Shown here: positions 11,813-23,200 of the stretch, piece by piece
Numbering within the stretch: position 1 is the stretch's first letter
Layout: each line of letters begins with the position of its first letter
NCBI GenBank assembly: GCA_030272155.1
Contig: CP126200.1
Span: forward strand, 2,418,001 to 2,482,000
DNA from: Tetradesmus obliquus
Lineage: Eukaryota > Chlorophyta > Chlorophyceae > Sphaeropleales > Scenedesmaceae
Reading direction: 5' to 3'
Length of the DNA stretch: 64,000 nucleotides
Notes under the pieces: model-generated
Databases searched by the model: none
What the model saw: the letters and a program-made list of their open reading frames with translations, nothing else
What the model was told of the DNA's origin: nothing
Made by a program: the position numbers and the translations under genes

Positions 11813-14039
11813 GCGCAAGACATGTGACAGTTTGGCGGGCCATTGGTATGATGTTTGACTCTGCGGGTGGAACGTCACAGAGGGTTGGACGTCGTGCAGA
11901 TGGTACATGGCAGCTGTTCGTGTAGCATACTGCTTCCCACACTTCAAATTGCGGCTATAGCGCATATATCCTTGATTTGTTAATTGTGAGTGCCCCAAGT
12001 CCTGACCTGGCCAGTTGGCCACGGCACTGATTGTTTGGCAATACAAATGAGTTGTGTCACAGCCATGTGGCGCGTAGCTGTGTGTGCACAGTGCTGCACA
12101 CTTTGTCCCACACTACACAGTACGACTGCTACATGCATGTTCTTGCTGCCACATTGTTGGTGGTCGAAGTACTGTCTGGGCCAGATGGCAATAGCAATAA
12201 GTGTGGCAATGATTGATTTGTTATTTTGCAATGATCCATTGGCAGCATCGTGGTGATACCGTGGCGATACAAATGAGTTGTACACAAGCTTCGTAGCGCC
12301 GTGCAGCTGTGTGTGCAGCGTTCAGTGCTATGCACTTTGTTCCACACTGCGCAGTGTGAGTGTAGCAGACATGTTCTTGCTGCCACATTCTACACATTGT
12401 TTCCATGATCTTGACCTGGCGAGATTGCACTGGCAGTGATTCAATCACAAGTTGTTTGGCAATACAAATGAGTCGTGCCACATGCCTCGTGGGCATGCAG
12501 CTGCATGCAATGCGCATTGCAGCTGCCTGCAGGCATGCAATGAGCATGGCAGCTGTGCGTGCAGCGTGTAGTGCTACTAGTAGTATTGCACAGTGCGCAC
12601 GTGGTCCCAGACTGCACACTGTGGCTGTAGCGGATACCTTGAAGATGCCAGTTGTTGGATGCTCACAGTGACAGTGCCAGGCGGCATTCGCACTGCATTT
12701 CTGGTTCTGGCGACACAAATGAGGTGTACACACATCAAGTGATCCCTGGATAGGAGTCTGCGAGCGACCCAGCCTGTTTACTGCAGATGCAATCGCCATT
12801 GTCTTCCTGTTCAGAAGTGTCAACATCTGCAGCCTGTAGCCGCTGTAATCACATTCTGTTACGTGGGTTCTTCAGACCTTGCCATTTGTTGGCTTGCAGC
12901 CTCGGATCAGTGGCGCACTACTGCGCTCCCGCATGTGTACTTGAACAGGGAGATGTAGGGCACTTGGGACAAGTGCTGGTGCTGCAGCACATTGTGAGGA
13001 CTGCTGCTGCAATATATGCTGCCCTGATTTTGTCCTGACTATGTCTGGCATCTAGCAGGCTCTGCACCAATTTTTGACAGTCTGGTGATGCTCTGTGTGC
13101 ATGGCGTTGTGTACACGTTGTGACTTCACCCACCTGCGTCTATCTGCGTCGACGCAGCACTGCTGCTACTCGTGCAGTGCATGCCACTGGCTTCCAGGCT
13201 TGGCTCATGCTGATGCTGAGGTAGTGATTACCACGTTATTAATACCACGTTATGATACTACATCACAAATACCCCGTGATAACAACCTTTGTGGCTCTTT
13301 CTTGTACAGTACTACCTCATTCATCTGACACCAAAAGTTGATGTCTACCAGGACTGCCATTGGCTCAAAGCAGTTGTTCATCTGTGTGATGGCCCCTCCT
13401 TGTTAACTTTACCATTGGCAACTTGTACTGGACAACAGCATCAGTGATGAAGCTTGTGCGACCATTCACGGCAGTGGCTGCGCAGCATTCTGAGAACATG
13501 TTCTCCCTGTACAGGGGCTGAGAACGTTGGACCACAGCTTGGCGTGACAGCTTTGTGTACGCCGGCGTCCGTGAGCGCCTTGTCAAACTTGCAGGCTACA
13601 CTGCTTACGAATTACTGCAAATGCACTCACCCAGAAATCCCTAGTGAAATTTGTCTCATGCAGCAGGCACAGCGTGCGCTGGTGATCTGATGCGCAACAG
13701 AGCTAGCTGAGGCATGTTGGCCTGTGCACACTGACTGTGTAGCTGTCGAACCGGCATGTCAAAACGTACCTGGTCTTCCCAGCTGATTCAGTAGGCTGTG
13801 CTGTTGTGCAGCCACGTGAAGCCCGGGGCTGCTGGCTGACTGTACATCAAGTAACAGGTGTACACCTTCCGACCAGCTTCTTCTTGCTCTTTCGAGTGTG
13901 AGAGCTGCTCGCTTCCCCGGCCAAACACGTTCCGTTCAATAGCATTGGTTCGTAATACATCTAGCGGACCACGTACTACTGCTTTACTAAAAAAACACTG
14001 ACTCTCGTGGAGCGTGTTCACTGCCGTTGGTCAAGGGCC
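11813..14039. other. Intergenic region between the two cysteine-rich genes
   Basis: No gene recognised. Holds a degenerate tandem repeat at about 12000-12760 and the upstream region of the second paralogue. Confidence 0.5.
12000..12760. repeat. Four degenerate tandem units of about 195-250 bp
   Basis: The word CAATACAAATGAG or close variants recurs near 12038, 12264, 12459 and 12709. Each is followed by a diverged GCAGCTGTGTGTGCAG...CACTTTGT..CACACT region, and several units also share TTCTTGCTGCCACATT. An old, decayed tandem repeat of unknown class. Confidence 0.75.
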
Positions 14040-14658
14040 ATGGCTCGACAGGCGCACCACGTAACGACAGCTCTATGTCTACTGGCTCTGGTATCGCTTC
14101 ATGCAGTATCCGCCAGGTGGGCCGGCAGCATCTCATTCCGGCATATGAGCCAGCACTGCTGGCCCAGCAGGCCTGTGTGCACCCTGCTTGTCCTCAGACC
14201 ACGCCCAGCGAAGCCAGGCGTTTGTAAGAGCAGTGTAATATCCCTTCTCAGTTGCTTCATCGTGTACACGCGGGGCCTGGAGCTCAACTTACTCACTGTA
14301 CTTGCGTTGCTGCTGCTGTCCGCTGCCCCCTGCTGCTGCTGTCCGCTGCCGCTGCTCCTGCTGCACCCTCTCTTCTCCTTGTGCTGGCCACAGGTCACTT
14401 TCGACCCCTAGCCGTGCACTGCTGGCAGCTAGCCCAGGCAGCAATGCCGGAGACAGCCCACAGACCTGCTGCAGCTGCAAGTGTGTTATTCCCTCCCCGC
14501 AGCGCGCCAACTGCAAGCCAGGCATGCTGTGTGGCAGTGCGCAGGCGCTGCCGCCAAGCTACAGCAAAAAGAAAATCTGCAAGGATGGGTTTTCGAACAG
14601 CTGCGAGGATGTGTGCCTTGTGAACAGGGGCAGCTGGAAGGAGTACAACCCCTGCTAA
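14040..14658 (+). CDS. Secreted cysteine-rich small protein, paralogue B
   Basis: Two exons (14040-14116 and 14394-14658) give 113 residues. The first exon encodes a signal peptide (MARQAHHVTTALCLLALVSL, then HAVSAR) and ends in the same phase as in paralogue A. The mature part has QTCCSCKC, NCKPGMLCG, and the C-terminal module KKKICKDGFSNSCEDVC...YNPC, matching paralogue A cysteine for cysteine at both ends. The codon position that carries the second intron in A (within the Cys codon of KK.IC) is uninterrupted here, so one intron was gained in A or lost in B. The acceptor at 14393 follows a C/T-rich tract rather than a CTG array. Function unknown; extracellular. Confidence 0.82.
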
Positions 14659-15955
14659 TCCAGAGGCGCTTTGCTGCTTCAGGCACTGAGGGGACTACAG
14701 TATCACAGATGAATGTGTTCAATGTCAGCGGCAGCAGCTGTGAATGCAGCAGGTTGGGCACAAGTGCTGGACACTGGATGTTATTGGTGCAGCATTCACT
14801 GCATGCATACCGTTTGGGGCGTTTGTTTTCATCTTGTTTGTGAGGCTGTTTGTGTAGTACTACACTACCACGGATTATGGTAGTGCTGCGTGATGTACTC
14901 AAGCTGCACGCAGAGCTTGCAGGTGTGCAGGTGTCTACGGCTTGCAGAACAGCCTAGCAACAGCCTGAGACACAGGATGCTGCATCATCGCTTCCTCAAC
15001 ATCATTTTATAATCTGGCCGTGATGACGTCATGGTCCGCTTGCTTGCAGTGAAAGATGATGTTATGGCCTTGGCTTGTACCTTGCTCACTGTCTTCATTG
15101 CTTGGTCAACTACATTATGTTGCTGGCGTCAACAGCTGGGTTCATGTTTATCAACCCCTTTGTTCTGACATTGAGTGAGCCATGCCATGCCAGGGTATTG
15201 CGTGGGCGGTCACAGCTGTCAGCTGGCACAGTGTAGCAGCATGTTTTGGCAACCAACACACTTGTGTTACAAACTGTAACAGAACAGGTTCAGGCGGCGA
15301 CCAACATATCTGTGTTACTAACTGTAACAGGAAAGAGTCGGACGGATGCTGTACATGTGGGGTACAGCAAACTGTGCCCCTTCACATGCACTGCTGGCAG
15401 TACATTGTAGGCCACTGCACAAGACACACAGAGCCGCCGTGCTGTGCTGCACGGTACCAGTTGGCACTTCTGTACACATCCCAGTGAACATGATTGCAGC
15501 CGCCGGCAGCATAGCTCAAACTCAACACAAGTTGGGCAGTTGCTGTTGTATGACAGGCGGCACACACATGCGGGTGTGGGTGGTGAGAACTCCTAGCACG
15601 CAAGTACACCATATGAGACAAGAGAGAGATGCCGGCAAGCTGTAAATGCTAGGACTGTTCCCTCTCACAGCAATATCAGGACAGCAGCCACCTAGTCTTC
15701 CCAGATATGACACCAGCTGGCCCTGCAGGGCACAAAGAAACACACAGTGCAGCCACAGATGCAGCACGCCATGCGGCGACGTGCAAGCTGCGATGACGCG
15801 CACAGCAGCCACAAGCGCAATTCTCCAACAGATGTGACAGTAAAGCATTCCACGCAAAGAGGCTTGTTCCCCACCATCAGCGCCAGCCCCAAGACACCCC
15901 CCCCCCCCCCCCGCCAAACCTTTCTGCTGACTCACCCACAACACACAAACACTTG
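14659..15955. other. Convergent intergenic region
   Basis: Lies between the 3' ends of the plus-strand cysteine-rich gene and the minus-strand carrier gene. Contains a short duplicated stretch (GTGTTAC.AACTGTAACAG near 15264-15285 and 15313-15333), TTACA at 15267-15271 (TGTAA on minus) and a 16-base C run at 15897-15912. No gene seen. Confidence 0.5.
15897..15912 (+). repeat. Homopolymer C16
   Basis: Sixteen consecutive C, 44 bp beyond the carrier stop codon, so a G16 run would lie in its transcript's 3' UTR. Confidence 0.95.
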
Positions 15956-18344
15956 CTACCGTTTCCCGGCGCTTGCTGCCTGCATGCTGCTGCTGCCAGA
16001 CAGCGGCAGCGCCTGCAAGTCCCGTGTCACTGCTGCTGCTGCTGCTGGCTGCGCCCCGCGGTCAGACCACGCCAGCAGCACCCCAATCAGCGCCTCATAC
16101 GCCGTGAAAGTCAGCGCTGCTGCAGGAGCCGCCTTCACTATGCTTGGAACAGAACCCTTCCAGAGCCCCACTAGCCCCTCTTTCGCATGTATCTCCCCTA
16201 GGCACGACAGCAGCGGCATCACAACAAGCCGGCTGTCCACACGCGCACCGTACCGCAGCGATCTGGGCAGCCCCGCAACCTGGTATCTCTTCTTTGCCAC
16301 GTCCAGCGGGTGTGATCCAAGCTTGGCAATCAGGCCAGCAGCAAGGCCGCAGGTGAAGGATTTAAGCTTGTGATCTTCAAGCTTGCTGCTGAGCAGCTCC
16401 TCGCTGCTGCTGCTGCTGCTGCTGCTGGACTGCTGCCGCCGCCGCTGCCGCCGCTGCGCTGCTGCCGTGTCCCAGGCCTTATTGAAAGCGTCGTACAGGC
16501 CAAACTGCAGTGCTGCATATGGCATGATCTCCACCAGCGTCACGCCAAGGCCCCTGCAGACACAAAGATAACATTCGTGCACGTGATGATTATGAGGGGT
16601 TTCGAAACACCCGGAGGCTAACTGACATCATCGCCAGTTTGGAACTGTGCCGTTGTGAACAAGCAAGCGTCATGCAGGCCAGGGCAACACCGCAACGCAG
16701 CTGGACTTGCTGCAAACTGGCACGCATATGTCTGCATACAGCATGCATGCATTGAGAACTACAGTGACGGGGGTTTTACCGCACAGCACATTGATCAACA
16801 ACTGCACACCGACAGAGCGGCACTGCTGCCCAAGCTATATATTGCTGTGTAAAAGCACACAGCCGGTTCACATATTCCCAAATGTTCAAACACCGCAGCA
16901 GTGAACTATGCACGCGCACCTGTACAGCCCTGACAGGCCGTGCTCCTTGTAGATTGCGCGCGCAGCAGATGTCATGCCCTTGTACACCTGAGCAGCAGCA
17001 GCAGCAGCAGCAGCAGCGGGTGGCAGCACTTGTGAGGCAGTACGCAGCAGCTGCAAGGTTTTCAAAAGGAGCACCAGCAGGGCATTAAAGCAACCACAGA
17101 TGTGGGACCTTATGGCCTCTGCGGGATCCTACAATGGCATGCAAGAAAAAGCACTGCGGCTGAGCATGGGCCTACTTAGCGCTCATTGCTCTACTTGCTG
17201 CTGGAGCTGCAAGACATCCCACACAATGCACACATACCTTTGGCTCGCCTTGCGCTGCCAGTGTGGTGCGCAGCAGGTCAAATGGGTACGAGGCGACAGT
17301 GGCGGCAGCGCCGGCCAATGCACCACTCGCAAATGACACCACTGTGCTGCTGCGGTCTGCAGTGGGAGGCAACACAAAAGCGGCAAGTTAAGGCAGGTGC
17401 AATTGCGCCATCGCAGACATTATGAACATGCAACTGCACCTGCCTCAAACTTCATGATGATTGGCGCCCGACACATGCAGCCTGTCCAAGCCCAGCCCCA
17501 TCAGCAAGCTGCACCCCTGCTGCTGCCATGCATGCGTCACCTGTCTAGCCCAGCTTTGCTGCCGCCTCAAACCCTCATTCCCATGTTGCACCCCCTGTTG
17601 CTGCAGTCGATGCCGCAGGCCCACCCTTCCCCACACCAGCCTCGAGACTGCTCAAATAGATGTGTCACCTGTCCAGCCCAGCTTTGCTGCCGCCTCCTTG
17701 CACTGCTGCAGCGCCACAAACTGCACCGCCGTGTAGGGGATGGTCAGCAGCAGCCCAGGCACGGTGCCATTCCACAGGCCCTGCGGCAGCAGCAGCACAG
17801 GTGGTTGAAGGATGCAGGCATCAAACAGGTTCACAGCTGGCTCGTCTTGGACATGGCACTCGCTGCAGGCGATCAAGTCATCTCGTTGCGCAGCTGCCAT
17901 ACTGCCTACTGGCTTTGCGCCTGGCCAGCGCTGCCACTGCCATCTCATCTCAGCATATGCGACATGAGCAACAGCTTCAACCCATTAGCTGCTGCTTGTG
18001 CTACATATGCAGCATGCTTGAGGCACTGCCAGCACAGATTGTACTGCTGCTGCAACTGCCGCGCTTGCCCCAGCCAGGGCACTCACCCTGATGCCTTCTT
18101 CCTTCACTATGGTCTTGAATGCGTTCAGAAAGCCCGTGTAGTGCGATGGCAGCTTTGTCCTGGCTGTGTGCTGCATGCTAATCGGCTCCAGCTGTACCTG
18201 GAACCTGATTTTCACCACGTCTAGGGGCCCAACCATAAACCTAGAGATAGCGCCTGCAAGAGCTCCGGCTGTAGCATCGAGTGCCATTCGACGGCCCTTG
18301 TTCTGATTTCCATCTGCAGCGTCATCCTGCGAAGGGACGTGCAT
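15956..18344 (-). CDS. TPC: Mitochondrial thiamine pyrophosphate carrier (TPC-like)
   Basis: SLC25-family carrier that by similarity to plant TPC (such as At3g21390) imports thiamine pyrophosphate into the mitochondrion, supplying pyruvate and 2-oxoglutarate dehydrogenases. Five exons on minus: 18344-18087, 17780-17669, 17356-17238, 16987-16920 and 16553-15956; phases agree and give 384 residues. Carrier signatures are [19 protein letters not shown] and [10 protein letters not shown]. Diagnostic TPC stretches include [50 protein letters not shown] and [15 protein letters not shown] Ser run of nine residues in the last exon (about residue 235) is encoded by a CTG array on the plus strand and lies in the loop before the third repeat. 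The C-terminus is about 40 residues longer than in plants and is Ala/Ser-rich. An echo of the exon 2 end lies in intron 2. Confidence 0.92.
16397..16427 (+). repeat. CTG array coding for a Ser run on minus
   Basis: About ten CTG units inside the last exon of the thiamine pyrophosphate carrier, read as AGC (Ser) on the minus strand. Confidence 0.9.
17480..17580 (-). repeat. Echo of carrier exon 2 end and donor
   Basis: 17541-17574 repeats the end of exon 2 with its donor (true exon end 17669, 128 bp away). A shorter, more decayed echo sits near 17481-17500. Confidence 0.8.
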
Positions 18345-19337
18345 GGCACTCCGGCTGCTGCTGGGCTGACTGCTGTCCTGCTGTTGCTGCTGCTGCCGTG
18401 TGACTGTGGTAGTGGTTGGCGGTACTCCACTCGCCGTGCGATACGTTGCAACCTGAAACTGTTATGAGGGTGTTTGCCTTTGTAGATGAACCAGCAGAAG
18501 CGACGCAGCAGCGGAGTGTGTGACCGCGAAGTGCGGCACGCCTGACACCAGACGATCTCGCAGCTTTATTCACGATGAAAACCGTGATGTAGTAACACCA
18601 GCAAGTCTTAGGCACCCGTATGCACTGGTCCAGCGTCATAACCCCACCAGCCAAACCCTTGTCAGGCACAGGCTGTTGTGCCGATGCTGTTGGCCTGACT
18701 TTTGTTGCCGGCCCATCAGGTGGCCGCTTAAGACGTTAACTCGCAGCGAAAACGTGGGTGAGGGAGTTGCTTTGCAGGAGTCATAGTCGCCATGAAGGCG
18801 CCACATGGCTTGGAACATGTGCTTGTCCTGGTGGACATGGACTTGAACACAACCTACTCTGCAGTTTTCTCTCTCCATTCAGCACACCACCTCACATATG
18901 GCTATCTTTTTTGCTGTATCCAGGCAAGTTTTGGAAAGCAGGCCTGCTCAGCAACCCCTGCATCCACAGCCTTGAGCTAGGAGCTGCTCCCTGTACCTGC
19001 CAGCAGTTCTCATCAGCAGTTCCCCCACAGCCCATGCAAAACGAAGACAGCTAGCAACACAGCAGCCACAAAGCAAGGGTATGGAACAACCCAGAACTCT
19101 GATATCCTCGGTCAATCAAGGCCTATGGTTCAAAGCATGTGAACATCCCATGAACACTAGTGTTTGAAAGGCAAAGTACTTTGCCAGGCGGCTGCTGCCA
19201 CACTGCGGGCGGCCAGCCTGGGGACAACCGCGCGCAAGACAAACACAAAACAGTACCTGCTGCTTACAAAGAGTTTGCATACTGCCTTGGTAAGGTTTGT
19301 AGAACTTTGTCATTCACACCTCATGGTGTTGGACAGA
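18345..19337. other. Intergenic region
   Basis: Upstream region of the TPC-like gene and downstream region of the LRR gene. No exon recognised. Confidence 0.5.
19264..19268 (-). terminator. Candidate TGTAA poly(A) signal for the LRR gene
   Basis: TTACA on plus (TGTAA on minus), about 70 bp after the LRR gene stop codon. Confidence 0.4.
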
Positions 19338-21812
19338 TCAAGGGACTGGCCCAGCACGTGCCGTGCACCATTGTGAGCACAGCAGTTTAATCCCAGCTCT
19401 GCAAGGGACCAGACGCCGCCCACACATGACCATGTCCAGGTCAGCCAGCAAGCATTCCATGCTGTCAATGCGGCAGCCCTGCAGAGTCTGCACCAGCTGC
19501 TGATTCAGTTGCTGCAGCGCCCCCGCCTGCAGGGCCGTTGGCTGCAGCCTCACAGGTAGCTGCAGCTGCAGCGCTGTCAAGCAGGGTAGGCTGCAGATGA
19601 CCGATGACAGCGCCAGCATGCCAGAAGCACTGTGGTAGCAGCCTGGCTTGAACTGCAGCACTTCCCAGATTGTGGCGCGCTGCTCTCCATCTGCTGCCGC
19701 AACACCCTCCTGCAGCTGTTGCTGCATCAACTCGCCAGCAGCCTGTTCAGGCGTGTCAAGGTGTGATGGCATCTGCTGCTCTGGTAGTGTATCACTCAGG
19801 AGCGCCAGGCTCTTCAATGTCAAGCGCTGCAGTGCGGTAAGGGGCTGCAGCACTGCTGCCAGCTGTGCAAAAGTGGCCTCAAGCAGGAGGCCCTTTCCCC
19901 AGAACATTTTTGTATGTCTTCCAGCAGACAGCGTAAGGGATTCCAGCTGCGTCATTCTGCTCAGCACCTGCAGTGCTACTGCTGGCATCAGCACTGAATT
20001 TGGTGTGCATTGGTTGGGGCGGTCAGGCGCACGGCCATTTAGTTCCAAGTGTTTTAGCGGCAATGCACCCCATGCATGTTCAACCCTGGCAACAGGCGTG
20101 TTTGTCGCATAGTAGTCTGTGAAGCTCACGCTTGATAAGTGCTGCAGGCTGGCTAGCTGCTGCAGCTCTTCCACTGCTGGTGGCCGCTCAAAAAACTTCA
20201 TGTCGAGCTGTTCCAGCGAGGGGAGCTTGAGCAGTGGCTGCACGCTGCAAGCGAGACTGTTGCCCTCATAGTCATAGGTCCAGTTCACGGACCGCAGGCT
20301 GACAGGAAAGACATATGAAGACAGCATGACGCTGGCCCTGCACTCCAGGTATGAGAGAGCTGTCAAGTGCCCCAGCTGCAGTTGAAACGGTGGTGTTGCT
20401 GCCTGCTCAGGTTCATCCTCTTGTTGCTCATTCTGGTATGGCAGGTCCCTGTTTTTATATCGCCATATGGATGCTACCAGCCGCTTCAGCTGTGGCAGCT
20501 GCAGGTGCACTAGCTGCCGGGCTGAAACTCCATCAAACTTCACTTCTGTCAGCTGCCGCAGGGCTGACATGGGGCCAAGCACGCCGTTGCTGCAGTCCAG
20601 TATTTCTGCATCTCGTGTTGTTGCAGGCAGCACATCGAGGCTGCGCAGTGCTGTCAGGCCGCACAGTGCAGCCAGGTGCTGCGGCTTATCAAACTCCAGG
20701 CTGCACACCAGCTGTGTCAGGGTAGCCGCTGGCAGCTGCTGCAGGAGTACGCCTGGCAGTGGTACTGCATTTGCAGCATAGCTCCCTGAATGGCAGCACA
20801 GCGCCTGCAGTTTCCAGCTGCTCGACTGTGCTGTGCCAGCGTTGCACTTGACTGCAGCAGTGGTCTCAACTGTGCTATCTGCTGTGTGTCGGCCCGCGCT
20901 GCCTTGTGATGCCACTGCTGCTGGTGGTGCTGTTGCTGGTACGGCTGCTTCGGTTGAAGCTTTGAGCACTTCTGCTATAGCTTCCATGGCTTCATCAAAC
21001 TCGCTTATCCATTCCAGTTCTGAACCCCTTGTTGTCAGGCCCGAGAGCCCAAGGTACCTGACAATGCGGCCATGTTGCCGCAGCCAGTCAACCAAGCTCA
21101 TCAGAGCTGGAGCCGGATCGAATCGCACAAGCTGCACTGTGACGTCGAGCTGCTGCAGAAATGGCGGCAGCTCCATAGGAAACAGCTGAAAAGCTTGAAC
21201 CCGCCCCAAACGGAGCTCTGTCAGCTGCTGCAGCCTTGCGATGGGTGCCAATGCAGCTTTGTCCGCCTCTTTCAAGACCGCTCTGTCCGTATGGTACATC
21301 AGCACCCGTTTGAATCTGTCTTCGTTGCTGCTTGAAAGGTCTAGGTCTAGGTCTAGCCTGTTTAGGCTGGTTGGTAGCTGCATCAAGATACCAGCTGCCC
21401 AGTAGCCGCTTTTCAAGGTGAAGCGCTGCAGCCCCTGCATCTGCTGCTGCTGGCTGGACATTACTTTGACAAGAGCTGCGATTGCCGGCTCCATGTTGGA
21501 GTCAGCAGCAAGTTTGACAGGTAGCTGCAAGTCAAGTCCTCGCAGGAGACCTGCATGCCGCTGCAACCAGGTGCTGAAGGCAACAGCGTGCTCTGCGTGG
21601 TGCGTGCGCAGCGCTGTTGTCAACTGCCCTGCACAGTGCCGGTCCACCTCTGCGCGCAGCTCCTTGCAGGAGTGCAACAGCCGACGCAGCACATCCTGGT
21701 TGTTGCTGACATGCGCGTTGCTCAACAGGGCTGCCTGCAGCTCTGCACACTGCAGCAGAGGGCTGCGCTGCTGCCTTGTAGTGCAGCTTGGCGTTGCGTG
21801 GCAGCGTTGCAT
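19338..21812 (-). CDS. Leucine-rich-repeat protein, 824 residues
   Basis: A single uninterrupted reading frame of 824 residues, unlike the many-exon neighbours. The N-terminal 80 residues form a helical stretch (LQAALLSNAHVSNNQDVLRR, then LLHSCKELRAEVDRH), reminiscent of the short region before the LRRs in algal F-box-like LRR families. From about residue 90 to 790, irregular leucine-rich repeats follow (LQRFTLKSGY, LTELRLGRVQ, LTQLVCSLEF, LKHLELNGRA, LESLTLSAGR, LQRLTLKSLA, LTALQLQLPV). Low-complexity inserts rich in Ala, Thr and Gln break the array near residues 285-320 and 690-715. No signal peptide, transmembrane segment or kinase domain is seen, so it is probably an intracellular protein-interaction protein. 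The start is the first ATG of the frame; an upstream exon cannot be excluded. Exact function unknown. Confidence 0.8.
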   Translation of the reverse strand: MQRCHATPSCTTRQQRSPLLQCAELQAALLSNAHVSNNQDVLRRLLHSCKELRAEVDRHCAGQLTTALRTHHAEHAVAFSTWLQRHAGLLRGLDLQLPVKLAADSNMEPAIAALVKVMSSQQQQMQGLQRFTLKSGYWAAGILMQLPTSLNRLDLDLDLSSSNEDRFKRVLMYHTDRAVLKEADKAALAPIARLQQLTELRLGRVQAFQLFPMELPPFLQQLDVTVQLVRFDPAPALMSLVDWLRQHGRIVRYLGLSGLTTRGSELEWISEFDEAMEAIAEVLKASTEAAVPATAPPAAVASQGSAGRHTADSTVETTAAVKCNAGTAQSSSWKLQALCCHSGSYAANAVPLPGVLLQQLPAATLTQLVCSLEFDKPQHLAALCGLTALRSLDVLPATTRDAEILDCSNGVLGPMSALRQLTEVKFDGVSARQLVHLQLPQLKRLVASIWRYKNRDLPYQNEQQEDEPEQAATPPFQLQLGHLTALSYLECRASVMLSSYVFPVSLRSVNWTYDYEGNSLACSVQPLLKLPSLEQLDMKFFERPPAVEELQQLASLQHLSSVSFTDYYATNTPVARVEHAWGALPLKHLELNGRAPDRPNQCTPNSVLMPAVALQVLSRMTQLESLTLSAGRHTKMFWGKGLLLEATFAQLAAVLQPLTALQRLTLKSLALLSDTLPEQQMPSHLDTPEQAAGELMQQQLQEGVAAADGEQRATIWEVLQFKPGCYHSASGMLALSSVICSLPCLTALQLQLPVRLQPTALQAGALQQLNQQLVQTLQGCRIDSMECLLADLDMVMCGRRLVPCRAGIKLLCSQWCTARAGPVP

Positions 21813-23130
21813 GTCGTCTTTGCTGCTGCAAGACGACTCGCCTGCATGTGCAACATAGAAGCCCGGTCGATGTGAATAGCCATGCTTGACGCACCAAGAC
21901 GTTCAGCAGACCGTTGACCTTGAAAACAACAGCTGCTGTCAGGCCTTTGAACAGAAACGCATTAATCAGTCAAGCAGTTATTTGCTTACAGTTCACGGCT
22001 TTGGCAGCTGAACAGCTAGTCCGGCGTCAGCACACAAGACCAGCACAAAGCGGGAAATCAGTTCTGCGCTCGCACAAACGCCTGAAGCGATGCTAACAAG
22101 GACTGAGCACGATACCGTGCATAGAAGTGTGTCGTCACGGCGGTACCACGCACGTCATCTACAATGGCAACAATGAGCGGACATTGACCTGGAGATATGA
22201 TGTCATTGACTGCTGTCACTGACATGTTTGTGTCTTAACAGGTGATTGTGACGAACGAAAGCAAAATGGCTGTTCAGTGCAACGTCTGCCTCCAGCTTTG
22301 ACAATTGTGACATCCTTCGGGCATGGCAGTGCAACCACATAGGACGCTCTACCACAGGCCATGGCAGTTGTGGTGGCGAGGTGCATGCATCGTCGCCCGG
22401 TTGCAGCAATTGCTGGCATACTATCGGCTGTACACAGCTCATCTCTGGCAGCTGGTCTCGTCGGCGGCCCTGTTTTTGTTGTTTGAGTTGGTTGTAATAA
22501 AGACAGCAGATTTACCCAAACACATAGCAGCTGTACCCTACAACCGCTGTCGAAAGTACAGGTACATACAGCACAACGTGAACACCACCGCCACGCCACC
22601 TTCTGTGCTGCCTGTGCTACTAACCGCACACCGTACCAGTGCAATTTTTCAGCACTGCAATCACGGCATGCACGAATCGTAATACACCACGTCACTACGC
22701 CCTCACAAGCGCAATAGTTGCCAGGCTCGTCAACCCGTGCTGCCTATGATGGCCCGTCACCCCGATGGTGTTGATGCTGTGGCTTGATGGGCGAAATGAT
22801 GATGAACCCGTGCTGCCTGCACTGCCTGTACCGCAGTACTGCAGCTGCGCAGCTGCACACCATGTCAGACACCGTCACAAGCGCAAAGTACACGTGCACT
22901 TCCTCAGGAGGTTTCCCGGCACTGCCTGTACTGCTGATACTGCCATACCACTGGTGGCACCAACACTTCCTCAGGTGGCACCATCACTGCCTGCACTGCC
23001 TGAACTGCACACCACATCAGTACGCCCTCACAAGGTACATGTGCTCCTCTTCCAAGTGGTTCCCAGGCACCACCTGTGCTGCCAGTACTGCCGTAACGCC
23101 AACACTGTTTGCAGTGCCTGCACTGCCACG
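21813..23130. other. Intergenic region with echoes of the next gene's last exon
   Basis: No gene recognised. Degraded copies of the stop-codon region of the gene at 23131-25904 lie near 22693-22715, 22874-22925 and 23017-23065. Confidence 0.6.
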
Positions 23131-23200
23131 TCAGTACGCCCTCACAAGCGCAAAGTACACGTGCTCCTCTTCTAGATAGTTCCCTGCCTCATCCGTGCGG
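22690..23200 (-). repeat. Echoes of a terminal exon downstream of its stop codon
   Basis: The sequence around the true stop (CGCCCTCACAAGCGCAAAG and the following ACGTGCTCCTCTTC, from 23131) recurs in decayed form at about 23017, 22874 and 22693, spaced roughly 110-180 bp. Confidence 0.75.
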
